Positions 63,154 through 64,000 of a DNA stretch of 64,000 nucleotides are shown piece after piece. Source of the stretch: Bacillota bacterium (GTDB lineage Bacteria; Bacillota; Clostridia; Oscillospirales; Acutalibacteraceae); the NCBI GenBank assembly GCA_022706685.1, contig JAKJCA010000005.1, positions 18,446 through 82,445 on the forward strand, written 5' to 3'. The notes beneath the pieces are model-generated. The model saw nothing but the letters and a program-made list of their open reading frames with translations, searched no databases and was not told where the DNA came from. A program made the position numbers and the translations under genes. How positions within the stretch are numbered: the first letter of the stretch is position 1; each line of letters begins with the position of its first letter.

Positions 63154-64000
63154 TCAGTAGGTAAAGGTCAGTTCGCCCCACCATTTGCCGTCGATGACGG
63201 TGTCGATTCCCCGGTTGTTAAAGCCGAGTTTGCCGGCGATCTGCAAAGGGGCGTCCATGCGCAGTTTTGTGAGATAACCTTTGGCGTTGAACGTGGCGAC
63301 AAGCGACGCGCCCGTGTCCGCTGAATTGACGTCGCCGTAGGTGACTTTCCCCTCGCCGATGGTGAAAGGTTTAAGGTCTTCCGGGTTGATGGTCATCGGG
63401 TCCATGACGCTCGAATGATGTTTCGGCGCGGTGCTCAGCCCGTCGACAACTTCCTTATACAGCGTGATTTTGACCACCCAGCCGCCGGCCGACACGGCGC
63501 ACGACGCCGACTTGACGCCCGCGGGGGACAGGTCGCTCATGTTCTTGCCCGCGCCGCGGGGCAGGAACTTCTCGAGCGTATCGTTTTTATCGCTGCCGAC
63601 ATAACCGTTGTTGAAGGATTTCGTTTTGCTCTCATCCTGCAACTTGCTGTCGAGTATGCCCTGCAGGATACTCTTGAACAGCGCCATCTTGGTAATTTTC
63701 GTAACGGTGCCCATATCGCGTTTGACCGTGACGGGACCCGTATATTTTTTCGTCATGTTGGCGTAGCGGTTGTAAAACGCGACAATCTGCGCCTTGGTGC
63801 CGCCGACGGGGGCGTCGATGCCGACGACGGGCGCGGTGGTGGCGGGCGCGGTGGTTGTCTCGCCCGGAGCCGTGGTGGCCGGCGCGGTCGTCTCGCCCGG
63901 CACGGTGGTGGTGACGGCCGCGGTGGTCTCGCCCGGAGCCGTGGTTTCAGCATCCGTGGCAGCGGCGGTTGTTGTCTCGCCCGGAGCGGTAGTGCCGCCG
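63154..64000 (-). CDS. Thr/Ala/Pro-linker surface protein, partial (runs off the right edge)
   Basis: The C-terminal 270 or so residues of a longer protein; the frame stays open to the window end. The visible N-terminal part is a low-complexity linker with repeated TTAPGETT-like units (about 63835-64000). A folded domain of about 210 residues follows (FYNRYANMTKKYTGPVTVKRDMGTVTKI, then SFNNGYVGSDKNDTLEKFLPRGAGKN and GKWWGELTFTY at the end). I do not recognise this domain. The linker resembles those of the lipoproteins in this window, so an exported lipoprotein is likely; its N-terminus is outside. A GTG at 63903 inside the linker is not a convincing start. Confidence 0.75.
   Translation of the reverse strand, partial: GGTTAPGETTTAAATDAETTAPGETTAAVTTTVPGETTAPATTAPGETTTAPATTAPVVGIDAPVGGTKAQIVAFYNRYANMTKKYTGPVTVKRDMGTVTKITKMALFKSILQGILDSKLQDESKTKSFNNGYVGSDKNDTLEKFLPRGAGKNMSDLSPAGVKSASCAVSAGGWVVKITLYKEVVDGLSTAPKHHSSVMDPMTINPEDLKPFTIGEGKVTYGDVNSADTGASLVATFNAKGYLTKLRMDAPLQIAGKLGFNNRGIDTVIDGKWWGELTFTY
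63835..64000 (-). repeat. Imperfect tandem repeats encoding TTAPGETT linker
   Basis: Units of roughly 21-36 nt encode Thr/Ala/Pro-Gly-Glu-Thr-Thr repeats. Units differ by substitutions (for example GETTTAPATTAP and GETTAAVTTVP), so they have diverged and are not recent perfect duplications. Confidence 0.7.

Noticed and set aside
63901..63903. GTG as start of the right-edge gene
   Set aside because: The frame continues upstream as the same Thr/Ala/Pro repeat to the window end, and no Shine-Dalgarno sequence precedes the GTG.
63835..64000. CRISPR-like repeats at the right edge
   Set aside because: The repeats are coding, imperfect and have no unique spacers; they encode a Thr-rich linker.

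Overview
The window looks like chromosome from a GC-rich, Gram-positive Clostridia-type bacterium, probably an uncultured relative of the Oscillospirales/Ruminococcaceae. The grounds are strong AGGAGG ribosome-binding sites, near-consensus sigma-A promoters (TTGACA-N17-TATAAT type), frequent GTG/TTG starts, a YerB-type DUF3048 lipoprotein, a PdaA-like deacetylase, a SigH-like sigma factor, EF-G2, TypA, and lipoproteins with Thr/Pro/Ala linkers. Genus and species cannot be fixed from the sequence alone. I see no rRNA, insertion sequence, phage gene or CRISPR array. Most of the window is ordinary core chromosome with a few accessory modules.

Layout. 1-5.3 kb: argG (argH probably starts at the left edge), an aminotransferase-trpS operon, a HAD phosphatase and an EEP-family hydrolase. 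5.4-6.4 kb: a transcription unit made of a SigH-like sigma factor, a tRNA-like RNA element and a CxxC-x17-CxxC zinc-ribbon protein. 6.7-12.9 kb: an orphan uroporphyrinogen-decarboxylase-like protein, then a tightly packed operon reading leftward: PI-PLC-like phosphodiesterase, a small beta protein, a CehA-like PHP hydrolase and a secreted GH42-like glycosidase. 13-16 kb: an F420-0:glutamate-ligase-like protein, an XRE-cupin regulator and an acyl-CoA synthetase, then mltG. 17-21.4 kb: an epimerase, a GPH sugar symporter and typA. 21.5-26.3 kb: a visibly more AT-rich surface-polysaccharide island (GT2, polysaccharide pyruvyl transferase, FrhB-like protein, GT4).

26.3-33.7 kb: ribF and a carA-carB-MBOAT-uracil-DNA-glycosylase operon. 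33.7-36.9 kb: a GH2 beta-galactosidase. 37-40.2 kb: an ECF-like sigma factor, a membrane-anchored beta-propeller protein and a META-domain protein. 40.4-45.2 kb: a PdaA-like polysaccharide deacetylase, the serC-serA operon and a YerB lipoprotein. 45.3-54.6 kb: mgsA-hisS-aspS and a hypothetical-gyrB-gyrA operon. 54.7-57.6 kb: a yybP-ykoY (Mn2+) riboswitch with its terminator in front of a Ca/Mn-type P-type ATPase. 57.7-64 kb: EF-G2, a GH38 alpha-mannosidase, and a Thr-rich surface protein running off the right edge.

The glycosidases (GH2, GH38, GH42-like), the GPH symporter and the phosphoesterases suggest a saccharolytic lifestyle on host or plant glycans and glycolipids. The observations most worth following up are the riboswitch-ATPase unit, the tRNA-like leader of the zinc-ribbon gene, the split CehA-like protein in a phosphoesterase/glycosidase operon, and the ligase/cupin/acyl-CoA-synthetase operon.
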